A DNA stretch of 64,000 nucleotides from Acanthaster planci (taxonomy: Eukaryota; Echinodermata; Asteroidea; Valvatida; Acanthasteridae), in contig NW_019091365.1 in assembly GCF_001949145.1 (NCBI RefSeq), positions 2,481,103 to 2,545,102 on the forward strand, in the 5' to 3' direction. Shown piece after piece: positions 13,615-26,039 of the stretch. The notes under the pieces are model-generated. The model searched no databases. It had not been told where the DNA came from and saw only the letters and a program-made list of their open reading frames with translations. Each line of letters starts with the position of its first letter. Position 1 is the stretch's first letter. Position numbers and translations under genes: made by a program.

Positions 13615-15965
13615 TGCACACGTACATGCACATGTGTAGGATTGACAAATAAAATGGAAGCATTTGCCAGACACATACTGGGTAACTGTACTAGTACATG
13701 TACAGTGTACTAGTGCAGTTCTGCCCCTCCCACTTTTTGACTAGTACGGGCTCGGCTACTGAATCATCCCACCCTTCCCGTTTTGTGTTAAGACAAAAAT
13801 TGACGCAGATTGTAAAGAATTGTTCAGACTTGCCAACAACCAAAATTTATTTAGTGCTTAGCACTCAAAATGTGAGAACAATTTTTTAAAAGCTATAAAT
13901 ACATGTATGCCGTTTTGATGCATGTACATGTAAGGTTCTGCAAGAGTGTTTGCGGATGTACATGTACATCTGTATCATGAACATCGTGCCCAAGCGTCAT
14001 ATGATGTCAGTGCCCCTTCTCTATTTTTCAGATTTCTTTGGTAAGGCGAGTCATCCCCCCTCACAAGTCCCACTAGCCCAAGTTACCGGCATAAGTTTAC
14101 GCCAATGCCACATACTATATGTGCCGATACATGTACATGACATGAGCAGCCTTAACTAGGGACAAAAACTGCATGTACGTACATGTACATATACATGCAG
14201 ATCTATGTGACATGTTAAAATATGTAACAAGTCACCAGAGCAATTTGATTTAACAAAGAATTCATGCTCGCATAATGAGAAACAAATGAATTGACATCAT
14301 TTCCAATGATGTATGGGTTGGAGTCAGGTGTATCAAAATGAGTAACAGTATGCTCTGTAATGTATTGCAGGTGGAAACTTACGTGGGGGGGAATCATCTT
14401 CAGACTAATTTTGTGGGATCCGGTCATGAAAATAGAGGCAGCATTCACTCCATTAGTCACGGTTATCAACAGATCCATTTATCATAATTTGGAAAATTTC
14501 CTTCCCTTTCTGGAATGCACAAGTTTATGTATACATTCGTTCAAGCCCACACTGGACAGGAGGAAAGATCTGGAACAGGTGCAAAACCTATGTAGCCTAC
14601 ATGTAAACCTCACCATCCGACCATTCCCAGATCCCACAGCACTCAGGAAACAATCAATCTGTGATCACAAGGCTGCCGAGGGGCTGAAATACAGCAGCAA
14701 TTTCCTGAGGAGACCAGTACAAGTGTTGGTTGCCAAATACCAGGGACCAAATGGTGAGATCTCCCCCCCCTCTCAGCTGATAGCCCAGATGTAAAAACAT
14801 TTACACAGGACGGCAAAAGATTGAAATGGGATTGAGCTAACCAATCCTGTTTGTACACTTCACATCCTGTTTTCCCATTTTAAAAGCATGACACAGCTGA
14901 AAAACAAAACAAATTCTCTGATCTGTGGTGAATGCCCAGTACATGTACATCACGTTTGTTTGGGACTTGGGTTATTTAAATGCTGTTGATTTTCTTGTTT
15001 CATGTACAATGCAATGTAATTTATAAGATATAAAAAGAGAATCCAGTGGTTGTCAAAATTATAATTGCCAACTTGCTAGAATTCTATTGTACATGCATTT
15101 TCATGCAATAATATTTCTTCTTTTTTACAAATAAGTAAATATCCCCACAATGCATACTGAACTTCGACTTGGTAAATTTGAAAATGTAATGAAAAAGGTG
15201 GACTTTGATGATAACATGTGCATGAACATGGGCATCCAGGAGAAATACATGTACCGGTATCTTAAACAAAAGAAATGAAAGAATTGTTATCCACACCCAG
15301 CTCTGACGTCACATTTAATCACCACTGGCAAGGACCAAGCTTCAGGGACAACATGGTTTTGAGTTTCTTACTACATGTATGTTTCAGGTTCTTTTCCAGT
15401 TTCTGTAGATACATATATTCAGTTCAGTAAAAGTGATACAAAAGCACATGACCGCTCTACAGTCACTTTCCTATGTGTCCTCTGTCTCCAATTTCTGATT
15501 TCTGTTGACCATTGTAACCCAAGATCCATTAAATCTGCACTGTAGCCCAGCCATTCATCAGTGACTGTTCAGTCTAGCCAGCTCCCTGCCTAATCCCTCC
15601 CTGACAGATAAAGCTGACCTCCACTGCCCTCTGAAAGATGAACCTGAAATAATAACCCCGTTATCCCCCCCCCATGGCAGTTTGTCACAGGAGAAGGGTT
15701 GGCTAAAACATTCTTACACCTCCCCTGTCCCTCAAGCAGGGAAAAAATATATCTCTCGGTTCCGGCCTCAGAGGATTATAGCTTGAGGAGGGACTCTTCT
15801 GAAAGTTGAAATGTGGAGTGAAGCAATCGGTAAATGACCTCAGCTTCCAAGACTGAGTTACATGTATTAATTTGGTGGCTTCAAAGGGGTCCACACGCTT
15901 TTTACACAAAATTCTGTTCAGCTTTTCAGAAGAAACTTCCCCCAGTATGTTCATGTACATGTAAT
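13615..15965. other. Non-coding stretch, no gene identified
   Basis: No supported feature apart from scattered octamers. A 144-codon frame at 14,360-14,794 has no recognised domain. Confidence 0.45.
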
Positions 15966-16325
15966 TTAATAATAATAATAATAATTACAACATTTGTAAT
16001 GCGATTTCCACAACATTTCAAAGCACCATTATTATCCCTGCACATTAGGCTGACACATCTATGAACAGTCCTGAAACCATCTCAGCTCCCTAGGGAGTAT
16101 ACAATGTACCGGTACTAGCCCAGTGCTGCCATTTTGGGGCAAACGGCTAAACATAACCATGTCTGCCCTCACAGTTACCCATTCACTCCTGGGTGGAGAG
16201 AGGCACATAACGGTAAAGTGACTGGCCCGGGAGCACAACATGCTGCCACCAGCTGGATTCGAACCCCTGACACCTATGATCAGAAGCTACAAACCCTAAC
16301 CACTAGGCCACATGCCTCCTTTTGC
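15966..16325 (-). mobile_element. tRNA-derived SINE
   Basis: On the minus strand the head (about 16,325-16,245) has a pol III A box (TGGCCTAGTGG) and a perfect B box (GGTTCGAATCC). A ~200-bp body follows, then an (ATT)n tail at 15,966-15,987. The same family recurs at 46,138-46,418. It does not fold as a complete tRNA, so it is a SINE, not a tRNA gene. Confidence 0.87.
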
Positions 16326-17419
16326 CCTGTCAATGTTGCAAAGATCATGCACTCAACATACATGCATACATACTGACAATTCATTTCAATAAATTGCTGT
16401 ACACATGCATGTATACACAAGTGTATAATTCAGTTGGACAATGTTTACAGATATTTGCTTTGAACAGCCCTAACAGCAGTCCAAAATCCTCCAATTTCAA
16501 TACAAGTTTACATGTACACCCTTGTGTTGGTTGTTGAAAAGAACAAAATTTTAAAACTTGGAGGCTGCATGTACATGTATGTACAGGTACATGTACACAT
16601 ACACACACTGTTAGCAGGGTTATGGCCTTGAGTCAAATAAAGCATACATGACAATTAAAATTCCCAGTGTCAGGTGCAGTATGCAGTGCATGTTTATATG
16701 ACACCAATTAGACTCACACAACATGTTCATTTGTTTATCATGCCCTCAAATCAATATGTCCCATCCAGTGGCCCAGGGACAGGCCCATGGCACTTTGTCC
16801 AATTACCTGCCAAATGTGTGCTAGGATATATACCGGTACCTAGGGTAGGCCAGCACATCATAAGAGGCAATCGGCAGTGCCTTTGACACATTATCAGGAT
16901 TAGAAATCAATAGAATGTTATCATGAAGATGAACACTGCATGAAATGGCTTGTCTTTCAATTATACGGCAACCAACAGCAACACACTGACAGCTGCATCA
17001 GCCCTAATTTATTGGTCTAGGGAGAATCAATGTCTGATCATAGTCTTCCAGTTAATTAGAGTGTAAAATGTTGAATTTGAAACTTCAGAACACTGCACAC
17101 TACTGTCAGTTGATTTGCAAGCACATCTTCATAAGGCGTTGATACATCTACTGGTACATATTTTTTCTGTACTTCCCCAAAGCAAATTAAAAACTACATG
17201 TTCGCATACATGTAGGCATCAATATATCCTCTGGTGCCCGTAACTAGGAAACAAATTAAAAACACTCATATTTTCAAGATATTCAATTCCAGAAAAATTA
17301 ATAATGGGACATTAGAAATTGACATTAGTGTACAATGTACCACAATGACTACAAAAATGACTGAAAAAAAGCGTATATCCAAGAACCTAAATCAATTTTT
17401 GCGGTATATGTGAAGAATT
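16326..17419. other. Non-coding stretch, no gene identified
   Basis: Contains dense TACATGTA motifs near 16.57 kb and nothing else that I can name. Confidence 0.45.
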
Positions 17420-17588
17420 GAGTGACTGATTTGTCGACTGATTGACTGACTGATTGACCGACTGATTGGGTGACTGATTGACTGCCTGATTGACCGACTG
17501 TTTGGGTGACTGATTGACCGGCTGATTGGATGACTAATTGACCGACTGATTGGGTGACTGATTGACTGACTGACCGACTGATTGACTC
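17420..17588 (+). repeat. GACTGATT-type minisatellite
   Basis: Imperfect tandem copies of TGATTGACTGAC, TGATTGACCGAC and TGATTGGGTGAC over about 170 bp. The minus strand can be read through as a Ser/Ile/His/Arg-rich frame, but that is a by-product of the repeat. Confidence 0.93.
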
Positions 17589-17610
17589 TAATTGGTATTA
17601 GAACCACTTC

Positions 17611-17715
17611 CTAGGGGGCGAGTCGGTAAGAGTTGGTAAGAGGCGAGTACGGTCAGGGGGCAAGTTTACGAGGGGGCGAGTTGGAAAGGGGCAAGTCGGT
17701 AAGGGGCGAGTTGAC
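17611..17715 (+). repeat. G-rich degenerate repeat (GGGGCGAGT...)
   Basis: Five or so degenerate copies of GGGGCGAGTCGGTAAG or GGGGCAAGT with spacers, directly after the minisatellite. Clustered G-runs on one strand could form G-quadruplex-like structure (inference). Confidence 0.75.
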
Positions 17716-17804
17716 CTGACACCAAACTAGTTTACCAGCATCATCAGGGGAGTTCATGGACCCTATCTGGTTAACCTTAGACTGTTCACATTTGCTATTG
17801 ATAT

Positions 17805-18101
17805 ATAGGCTGTGTCTGAATACCTGCAGCTTGAAGTAGACCAACTGCACCTGCTAATCACGTGACCTATAGTGGTTATCAACCCCACAACAAAATTACT
17901 GTACCAGGCACATCAGCAGTCCAAGTATGGTGCCTACCGTCGGCTTTACTTTTGGTAAATGATACTTACATACAAACACTTTGCTTTGGGTAGACGCCAT
18001 GTTTGTTGATATTTAATACCCACTATAGGTCACGTGACTTAGCAGGCACAATCAGTCTATTACACATGGGTCTATGGATGTGGCTGCAGCCACGCCCTAT
18101 A
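17805..18101. mobile_element. MITE with long terminal inverted repeats
   Basis: The ends are complementary over roughly 75 bp: TATAGGCTGTGTCTG at left matches TATAGGGCGTGGCTG read from the right. The inner parts of the arms share CACGTGACCTATAGTGG perfectly. TATA at both edges fits a TA target duplication. About 297 bp, with no coding capacity. Confidence 0.85.
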
Positions 18102-19839
18102 AGTAAGTACTACAGTTGTAACTAATTTCAAGTCGTAGCCAAGTGCTGATATTCAGACATGGCTTTTTACAACGAATTTTCTCAGTACACAATTACAGTA
18201 GACACCAATAAGTGCATATACCGGTATATGTAAGTTAAAATGTTTACAAACTATCCATGCTTTCACAGTGTGCTGCTACAGTAGTACGGATACAGTGTAG
18301 TCTACATGTACATGTACACGTACACTGTACCAGTGCATCCACCATTCTCCCTGCAAAGGGAATGTCCCAAAAAAAGATCCAATTTTTTGCAAAAAATGAA
18401 AATAATGTTGTGATCAACAAGCATTACATGTAGTTACGTAATACACACATACCGGTACATGGACATCACACGGACAGGTACATGCATGGCACTAGTGCAA
18501 ATAAGAGTTATTCTAAAAATGTGAAAAAAGGGGAAACAAGTATTAATTAGACTGTGAAAAACCAACAAAATCTGGCACTTGCAAGTGTTATCAAGACTGC
18601 TGTCTGTGCACAATCAGCTTAAGTTCAAACCATAATGACGAACATTGTACAGCACAGTATGCTGTAAAATACCGGAACTGTTGAAGTTCCACTACAAATC
18701 AAATTGTGCATAAATTGAATCCATTAGAGAAACTGCTGGTGAACAGTGAGTCATAGCATAGATGGTTGGCAAGGACACCACAATCTGGACAACTCCCTTC
18801 ATCAAATGCAGATAAAATACACCCACAGGGACAGATGCACGATCTGAGTGAATGGTACATGTTGGGGAAATGCAAAGCTAAGAAATCTGAGGTTAAAAAA
18901 GGGGGAACATTTCACCCCAAAAGACCTGCTTCCTTTTTTTACTTGCTACGGGCGACAAGCCCCACATGCTGGGGATAAAATGTGTTGCCATGGTAACAGG
19001 AACACTCACTGGGAATTGTTGGCAAGCTTGAATGCTGCAGTCTTTGTTCGACAGATACGGTGTGTATGGCAATGGTCTGGGGGCTTCAATGTGTATATTT
19101 TTCATTCTTCTTAAGGAGTCTGTCTTTTGTATTTACTGCACACATTATCTGCTTTTAAAGAATACAGTTTTGTCCGTTTGAATGACCTTATTACATATAC
19201 ACCGTGGAACTATTACATTGCAAGTGCACTGCAAGTGAAAATGTTGTAATTTTCATGTTCTCTTATTGTACATGTACCAGCACATACTAAAAACAACTTA
19301 CAATAAATTTCTTGCTTACAGAAGTTTATTAAATTTGAAATTCAAACACACAAAACTGTGCCATTTTTTCCTCAAATTCAAAACAAATAAAATTCTGGTG
19401 TGTCCAGATGAAATATAGCTGTTTGAGTATTCAACATCAGGCGTCTTATTAAAAATATGGCTTCGTAATGTTGAATAAAACAACACCGACAAGAATCTTT
19501 TAAATAAATTGAGTTCCCCCAGGCTAAAACTAAACATCAGCATTCCTGTTCTAATTTGTTGAGTGAGAGACTGTTGGTCCATCCCACAGGATCACAAGCC
19601 CCTCTGCCCGTGCAAAAATACATCGCATGCACGGCATTCCGCTCCACAGCACTTAAAACTCAGGCATTTCTGCACAGCCATCCATCAGATGTTTCAACAT
19701 TAATACTGTGGCAACATGACCTTTGTTCTAAGTTGTTACCCTGCTCACATTGTTTATAAATACAAACAATTTCTTTTCATGCATTGCATGGACAGGCTGT
19801 GACATAATTGCAGGGGTTATCCATGTTTGGGAGGGGCGG
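18102..19839. other. Non-coding stretch, no gene identified
   Basis: A/T-rich, with octamers at 18.2-18.5 kb. No coding or RNA feature supported. Confidence 0.45.
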
Positions 19840-20206
19840 GAGTAGGGTAGGGTTCAACTTCAAGCATATACACCTACCTCCATCCTTACACAGCTATACT
19901 TGTGGGGTATTTCCTTTGTCTCGTGTACAAAACTCCCACACAACACGTAAAAAATTTCACATCACTCCAATTCAAACCAAATTCACTTTCCTGGGTTGAA
20001 ATTTTGACCGTATGTCCCTTATATAAAACACTTCAATTTGCGACAGATTTATACCCATCAAAAATTTCCCCTTATTGAGTTATTTCCAAATATCAGTTTC
20101 GTGAAATTCTTGTATTTTGGTACCCCACAAGGTAAAAACTGGCCTTGTGGGGTACTTCCATTGTTCCAGTACCCTACAAGGCCCCATGTATAAGCACAGG
20201 TACGTA
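19840..20206 (+). repeat. Second copy of the 13.3-kb dispersed repeat
   Basis: Nearly continuous match to 13,274-13,614 (shared CATCCTTACACAGCT, CTTGTGGGGTATTTCC, TTTCCTGGGTTGAAATTT, ATAAAACACTTCAATTTG, GAGTTATTTCCAAATATCAG). By eye the identity is about 90%. It lacks most of the first module and the GGGTACCAATTCT stretch is shorter. Confidence 0.85.
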
Positions 20207-22160
20207 TGTGATGTTATTCAAATTACTCTGCGTAGAAACCATTCTGCTTTGAAGGTCAAAAAGTATCAAACTTTAACTGTCATATTTAGAACTTGTTCTG
20301 TCCGATGTTACTATAGCCTAAACAACAAAACTACATGTAACTTTTTTGTTCATCATCTTATTAAGCTGCAAAGCATGGTCTTTCCAGATTGTAACATCCG
20401 GTTACTAAGTACCATTCCCCTAGCATAGTAACAGTCACCATGCGTTCTTCACTTTTCACACACAAGTCTCCCTTTAGTGATGTTGTGAATGGAATGATCA
20501 GCCCTTGTACGAACAACATTCAAAATTCTGACAAAAATCAGATTTAATCTACATGACTCAGGATCTTCCTATTTTTAACTTGAAGAAACTGTACAATGGT
20601 TTCGGTACAGGAGACACCACAAACTGCCTGTATTTCAAAGTTTCCAGCCCTCATCATTGCCTGTTTGTAAGTACATGTGTGTACAAATGCACTGCATTAA
20701 GGCAATGCCATTCCTTGATCCAACAATATCCTTCCACGCCTGCAGGTGGATTTTAAAGAATCTGGGGATTTTAGGTTTGAAACAATTGGAGAACAATGGA
20801 GACTGCCTACACATTGTACCAGTAGAATTTACAAAGTCCTATAGATGCTTTTTCGTCCATTTCCGGTGGCACACAAAAAACCTTTCAGGGAGCAGTTCCT
20901 TGAAATTTCAGTTGACGCGGCATTCACCACGAAGAGCATACATGTACATTGTACAAAGGTTATTAGCTCCATGCATTCACTAATCCCTGTTGCTGGATTT
21001 TCATTGAGTACCAAGGTCAGCGCACTCATTGTCAGCTTTTAGCTGACTGAAATCCTTTCAGGAATTCAAAAAGCCTCTCCCAACGATTTCATTTTTTGGG
21101 GGGGGAGGGGGAAGAGGAAGTGTAATCCTGGAGCTCTCATTTTTGGGGGAAGAATTCCACATAAGGATGCCGCTTGACACCCTCTGCAAAAACCCTATGA
21201 GACTGGTATGAAATATTCTATGTTTTTTGTACGTGTATCTCAGTATTTTCACTGCTAAATTTGACAGTTTTATGTCAATTTATTTCTTTCAGATGGCTAC
21301 TTCTAGGTCACTGCAGGAAGAAATTACCGCACTGATGTCCGGATTTCATTTTTAATGCCAGAATCAGAAAACCTGACTTTTAAATTTAGCAGTTTCCTTC
21401 AGATCTGATACTCTTCTGGGATGGCCAGGTAAATAATGGAATCTGATCTACTAAGCAATTTTAAATATGATTTTTCTAACAATTCATTTTTTTAGGGGGA
21501 GACTCTTTAGAAGTCTCTTTAGAGGCAGAAATTTTTTGACACTGACAATTTCACTTTTACATGTACAATCTGAACAGCTTTTCTTTTGAAAAGGATCTGA
21601 TTGCAAAGGATACATTTTTAACTGTTAACAACTTGGCTTTTGCAAGTCAAAATCCCTTCCCCAATTGGTATGACAACAAAACATGCATTTTGAATCAGGT
21701 ATCAAAATCATTTCTTTGCAGTGATTTCACCCAAGCCAGAAAGGAACTGAAAGACATATGTTATTCTTTTTTACATCTTCATTAAATACAAACAAAATAA
21801 ATTCCACATTGGTTATGTAAACCCACATGTACTGACCATAAAAGGTAAATGGTCATTATCATTCTGTATTAAGGCAAACAGCTCCTTTATCTTTGGCAAG
21901 GATTGTTAGAGAGGGGGATGTCATTAAAAAGTCAGAAAAACAAAGACTCTACAAATCGCCTCCTTTAACATTTGGACATGGTTGGCGATACTCCAACCAT
22001 GTCCAAATGTCACGAATCTTCCTGTAGATGTTCAAATGTGCACTGTGCAGGTGATGAAGAAACAAATTTTGTAAACTGGCCACTTAATCATGTTAATAGG
22101 CTACTGAAAATTGATGGAAATATTAAACATACCGGTCATGCCGGTACCATCAAAACTCAG
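20207..22160. other. Non-coding stretch, no gene identified
   Basis: No supported gene; holds the perfect hairpin at 21,968-22,010. Confidence 0.45.
21968..22010. repeat. Perfect 18-bp hairpin
   Basis: Arms ACATTTGGACATGGTTGG (21968-21985) and its exact complement (21993-22010) with a 7-nt loop. The flanks share no further similarity. Confidence 0.95.
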
Positions 22161-22189
22161 ATTACATTATGGGCAAATACAACACCAGC

Positions 22190-23480
22190 AGATTACCATA
22201 GGAATGGGTATACAGGAAGTACTTGAATTGAGCCACCAAGTCCTGAGCTGGACAAATTGTGCTTACCGGATGAAGCAATGCAGAAGCAACTGTATAAGAA
22301 CCAAGCCGTGAGCACCCACGACTGTTGGTTGCAGCAGCTCCTTGAGTTGACACATCTCTGGCATAAAGAATTCTGAGAGAGACCTCGGTTGTTATCACTC
22401 GTGTCTGTCATATTTGTATAATAAAGGAAATATTCAAAAGTGTCTCTGACTACCGCAAATGTTTACCGTACACTATAAGTACAAGTCAGGCCGCGCCTCG
22501 GCTTACGGGTAACACCAGCACAGTAGACCAGTGACGAGTTTCTCACAACCACCGACCATGCTGACGCGATCACGACTGATTTCAAACGGAAACGATCTGA
22601 GAATCGGGCACGATTTCACCGTCTTCAATGTGTTTTCATCAGAGAAGCACTTCTGGCGAACATGTACAAGTTCAGCACATGTTAATGAGCTCCATCAGTT
22701 ACGGGATTATTTCTCGAAACAAGTTACAACACTAGGCCTACCACTGACTACAGTTTCAATTTCAGTTGAGCATGTGAAATATCATCGGCTGCTGTTCCAC
22801 ACGCATCGAAGCGTGTCGACGACGTCGGTTCACCAACAGGACTTTCAGTTGTGAACTCGTCAAACGTAACTAATTCAATCCTTTTTTACGTTGAAACGAA
22901 TCAATTCATTCTTTGCTTGGGAACAGCAAAATTTTATTCCTTGTAAATTTCCAGTGAATGTTTTTCTGTCAAGCCAACATGTGTACTGTTCCAGTTGTTC
23001 CGTCTGCAGTTCGTCAATTCCAGGCGATGCGCATAGTACATAGACAATGTACAAGTTTTAGTTCTACTCTTGTGGTTAAAATACAATTGTTCGCTGGTAA
23101 CCATTGCCGTTTGAGCACAAAGCGGCGAGTCCGCGGTACAACAGGTGCCCGCTATATGAATATTCACAATATGTTTAAAAAAAAAACTACTACAGTAGCA
23201 GGACTTCCCCGACGCTGAGCTAATTATGAAAACAATGATTCATTAAAATCACCCTGAAACCAAAAGGGATAGTCATGAGTCGATGTCTAGTCTATGTACC
23301 CAAGCGTCTACTGATCAGAACTTTCACGATATCATCACTCTTACAAAAAAATTTTCTGGCGAGGGCGCTATTTCCACTCAGTGTAATTTATCACGTCAAA
23401 GATTAGATGTTCCAATTCACCAGTTTGCACAGAAAATGTGAGGCACACCCGTCGTCGCATAATGCTCCGGAGGATTTGCC
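22190..23480. promoter_or_regulatory. CpG-containing stretch, possible promoter
   Basis: More CpG than the surroundings (for example GGCCGCGCCTCGG near 22.49 kb and GCGGCGAGTCCGCGG near 23.12 kb). An ATG-led minus-strand frame ends at a good donor (CCG/GTAAGC near 22,265), compatible with a first exon, but no later exon was found. Function not shown. Confidence 0.25.
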
Positions 23481-24460
23481 AACCATTGCAATTTTAATCA
23501 TTTACTTTTGCTGTCACTTTAAAAATACGGCAACTGTTTAATTCTTGTCACACTGTTGTATTTTGGTGTAAGCAGTGGAACTGGCATAGTAAAGCGTGTC
23601 AACGTTTATCTTTTCGCGGCACTAACATGGGACTTTTTTATTTGATCTGATAAAAGCTGCTGCACGATTTTCCCATTTCGTTTCTGATAAAATTTCATAA
23701 TTTCTCAAAGACCTAAACGATTCGAATGCATGGCCGTAGTTTTTTTTTTCTTTACCCTTTTGTTTCTTTTTAAAAATATATAAGATGTCTTCCTGTACAT
23801 CATCGATTTCGTACAGTACTGACAAGCTAGGAGTAGAGGGGCCCGAGTTAGCACCTTGCCATTATTTTGATACGAGACCATGGTCTGACATTTACAGACA
23901 CACTTCAATGCTTCAATTTTACCATCCGTCATACAGACGTGTACCAATTTGAGCAGTTTCTTTCAAGAGTCTTGAAAGCAGAAAGGAATCCACTTAGTGT
24001 TTCATTTCTTGTCGGCCTCTTTCAAACGTGGAGTTCAAGGGATCAATTTCGATTCAAAGCGGCATGGCTTGTTTAAAAAGTTTTACCTCTGTATGTGAAA
24101 CAACTGCTCCATAATCATATTGGAAGGAACATCTTTGCTCAACTTGAAATCGGAAAATGAATGGCATCCTTAATGTTCGAATGCCTGTGTAAGGAAGCAC
24201 AAAATAACTGAACGAGCCTCTTGTAAAATTGTAAACGATTCTTTGATAAAAACGAAAGTTGGTAGTGCTATCACAAGTGTGTTGTTTCCAACTTCGTACT
24301 TATGACGTGTTTTTGTCAACTTTGTTTTTACGAGGTACTTTTTCCCCAAAGTTCGTTTGTTCAAGGCGTATAGTCTCCAGTTCGTTTTTATGAGATCTGC
24401 ATCTGCTTTTAGAAACAGTCTTCTACGGAGGCATATTGCTGCCAACACGAAAATTTTTTT

Positions 24461-24660
24461 TATATCGTTTAAACAATTTATTATCTCGTTTAAACGACTT
24501 ATTATCTCGTTTAAAGGACAAAGCTATCTCGTTTAAACGCGATATCGTTATCTCTTTTTTTCTAATTAAAGCAATGTCATTTAAACGACATAGCTGTCTC
24601 ATTTGAACGAGATAATAAGTCATTTAAGCGAGATAATACATGCAAGTCGTTTAAACGAAA
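24461..24660. repeat. Imperfect palindrome built from TATCTCGTTTAAACGA units
   Basis: The left half has four spaced copies of CTCGTTTAAACG or close variants; the right half has copies in reverse sense (GAACGAGATAATAAGTCATT, AGCGAGATAATA). The centre is near 24,560, so the whole folds as a ~200-bp imperfect hairpin. Each unit also holds the palindrome GTTTAAAC. It lies at the left edge of the retroelement remnant. Confidence 0.85.
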
Positions 24661-24689
24661 TAAGTAAGGGTGAGAATTATTGGTTACAA

Positions 24690-25900
24690 CTGCAAATACT
24701 AACTCTACTGGCGAAATTCAACAAACGCCAATTGGTTCAGGGATGTCAGCTCTTGACCCGTCTTCAAGAATTCCACCCACTCCAAATCAATGAAAACAAT
24801 TCCCCATATCTGCACCTTCACCTGCGCTGGGCCGTACACAACGAACTGCCTCAACACATCGGCCTACTGCTATGGAAAGCAGCAGGGCCCGGTGAAGGTA
24901 ATTTTATCAACAAAGCCGTGAAACCCCATCATCGAGTGTGACAGACGATGTGTCCCTACAAGTGAACCAGGGTATCCATTTTGGAGAAGGTAAGTTGGTT
25001 TGATTCGGTTTGAGGGAGAAAGCCAAAACCAAGGTGAAGACGTGCAGCAGTGAGTCGAGCCCTGGGAAACGGCCAAGCACCCTACCGGACCGATTCCATG
25101 GGAAGACCCCTTGGCAGAAACATAAGCAACACTTTGAAGACTGTAAGCTGGTGAACCGCTGGGCCGACAGAGAAAGCCAAAATTTTTCTTTGCAGCGAGC
25201 AAGCGTCGAAGGTACGGCAGTGAAACGTTCTGGGGAATCTTGCCTAAAGTAGGTGAAGTCACCTACTCTAGTCTGGGTTGATTGGTCTCCTAAAGAAGCA
25301 ATTCGGACCGGAACTGGCTAAAAATTAGGAAGTGGAATTTCGCCACATGCGTCAGAGAGAAAGAGAGAGAGAAGGAGACGTTACAGGAATAATTGGGACA
25401 GTCTATTTGTGATTTAGCAGCACTTGAAAATATCCAGAAGTGAATAACATGGGACGTGATCGCCTGGCTGGGAATCATTTCTCAGACGCAATGTGGGAGC
25501 AAGCCATCCGCGAAAGAGTGTTCAGAGCCAGACCATTGTTGGTAGATGAAGGCGTTCATGCCGAATGAAGTACAGAGGGTTTCCTCAAAATTTAGGAACA
25601 GCAGTATGACAGGCGAAGGAAATACGCCCTTGGGGTAGAAGTGGTTCCAAAAATTCCATATAGGAAGTCAGGGGCGAGTTTCAGGAGAGTTGCAGTAAAC
25701 TAAAGGAGTCATTCAAGAAGAGCGACAAAGAAGTTCGGGAATGGCTGGAGTGAATGACAAACACGCTTGACACCATGAAAGCAAAGCAACAACGAGACGT
25801 GACGCAAGGGATAAAAAGTACAGGCGCAAGGCTACTGATGTGTGCCACTGGTGCAAGAACTGAGGGCACATTGCACGCGAAACTGGACAACGACAGCTAG
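24690..25900 (+). pseudogene. Retroelement gag remnant with zinc knuckle
   Basis: The core capsid motif HGKTPWQKHKQHFEDC lies near 25,098-25,145 and matches Ty3/gypsy gag (GKTPW...HFE...NRW). A later fragment, DAMWEQAIRERVFRARP, lies near 25,480-25,530. A nucleocapsid knuckle near 25,838-25,880 reads CHWCKN-stop-GHIARET, with a stop inside and the last Cys lost. There are several in-frame stops and frameshifts. Confidence 0.8.
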
Positions 25901-26039
25901 CTGGCTCAACAGCCCGAGAGACTATAGCTGAAGGAGCAGACAGGCCAACAGACCGGGTGGAGACAGCCTAAAGAGGCAAAACATATAAACAGAGATGAAT
26001 TGAGACCAAACAGTGACCAAAGAGCTTGCGCAGGATTCT

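Noticed and set aside
14360-14794. 144-codon + strand frame
   Set aside because: No recognised family, no clear splice sites or promoter; length is compatible with chance.
16245-16325. tRNA gene
   Set aside because: Good A and B boxes but poor acceptor and anticodon pairing, plus a SINE body and tail.
17392-17607. Minus-strand frame of Ser/Ile/Arg/Gln repeats
   Set aside because: A translation of the minisatellite, not a gene.
20117-20428. 103-codon frame overlapping the 19.9-kb repeat
   Set aside because: Not preserved in the sister repeat copy at 13 kb.
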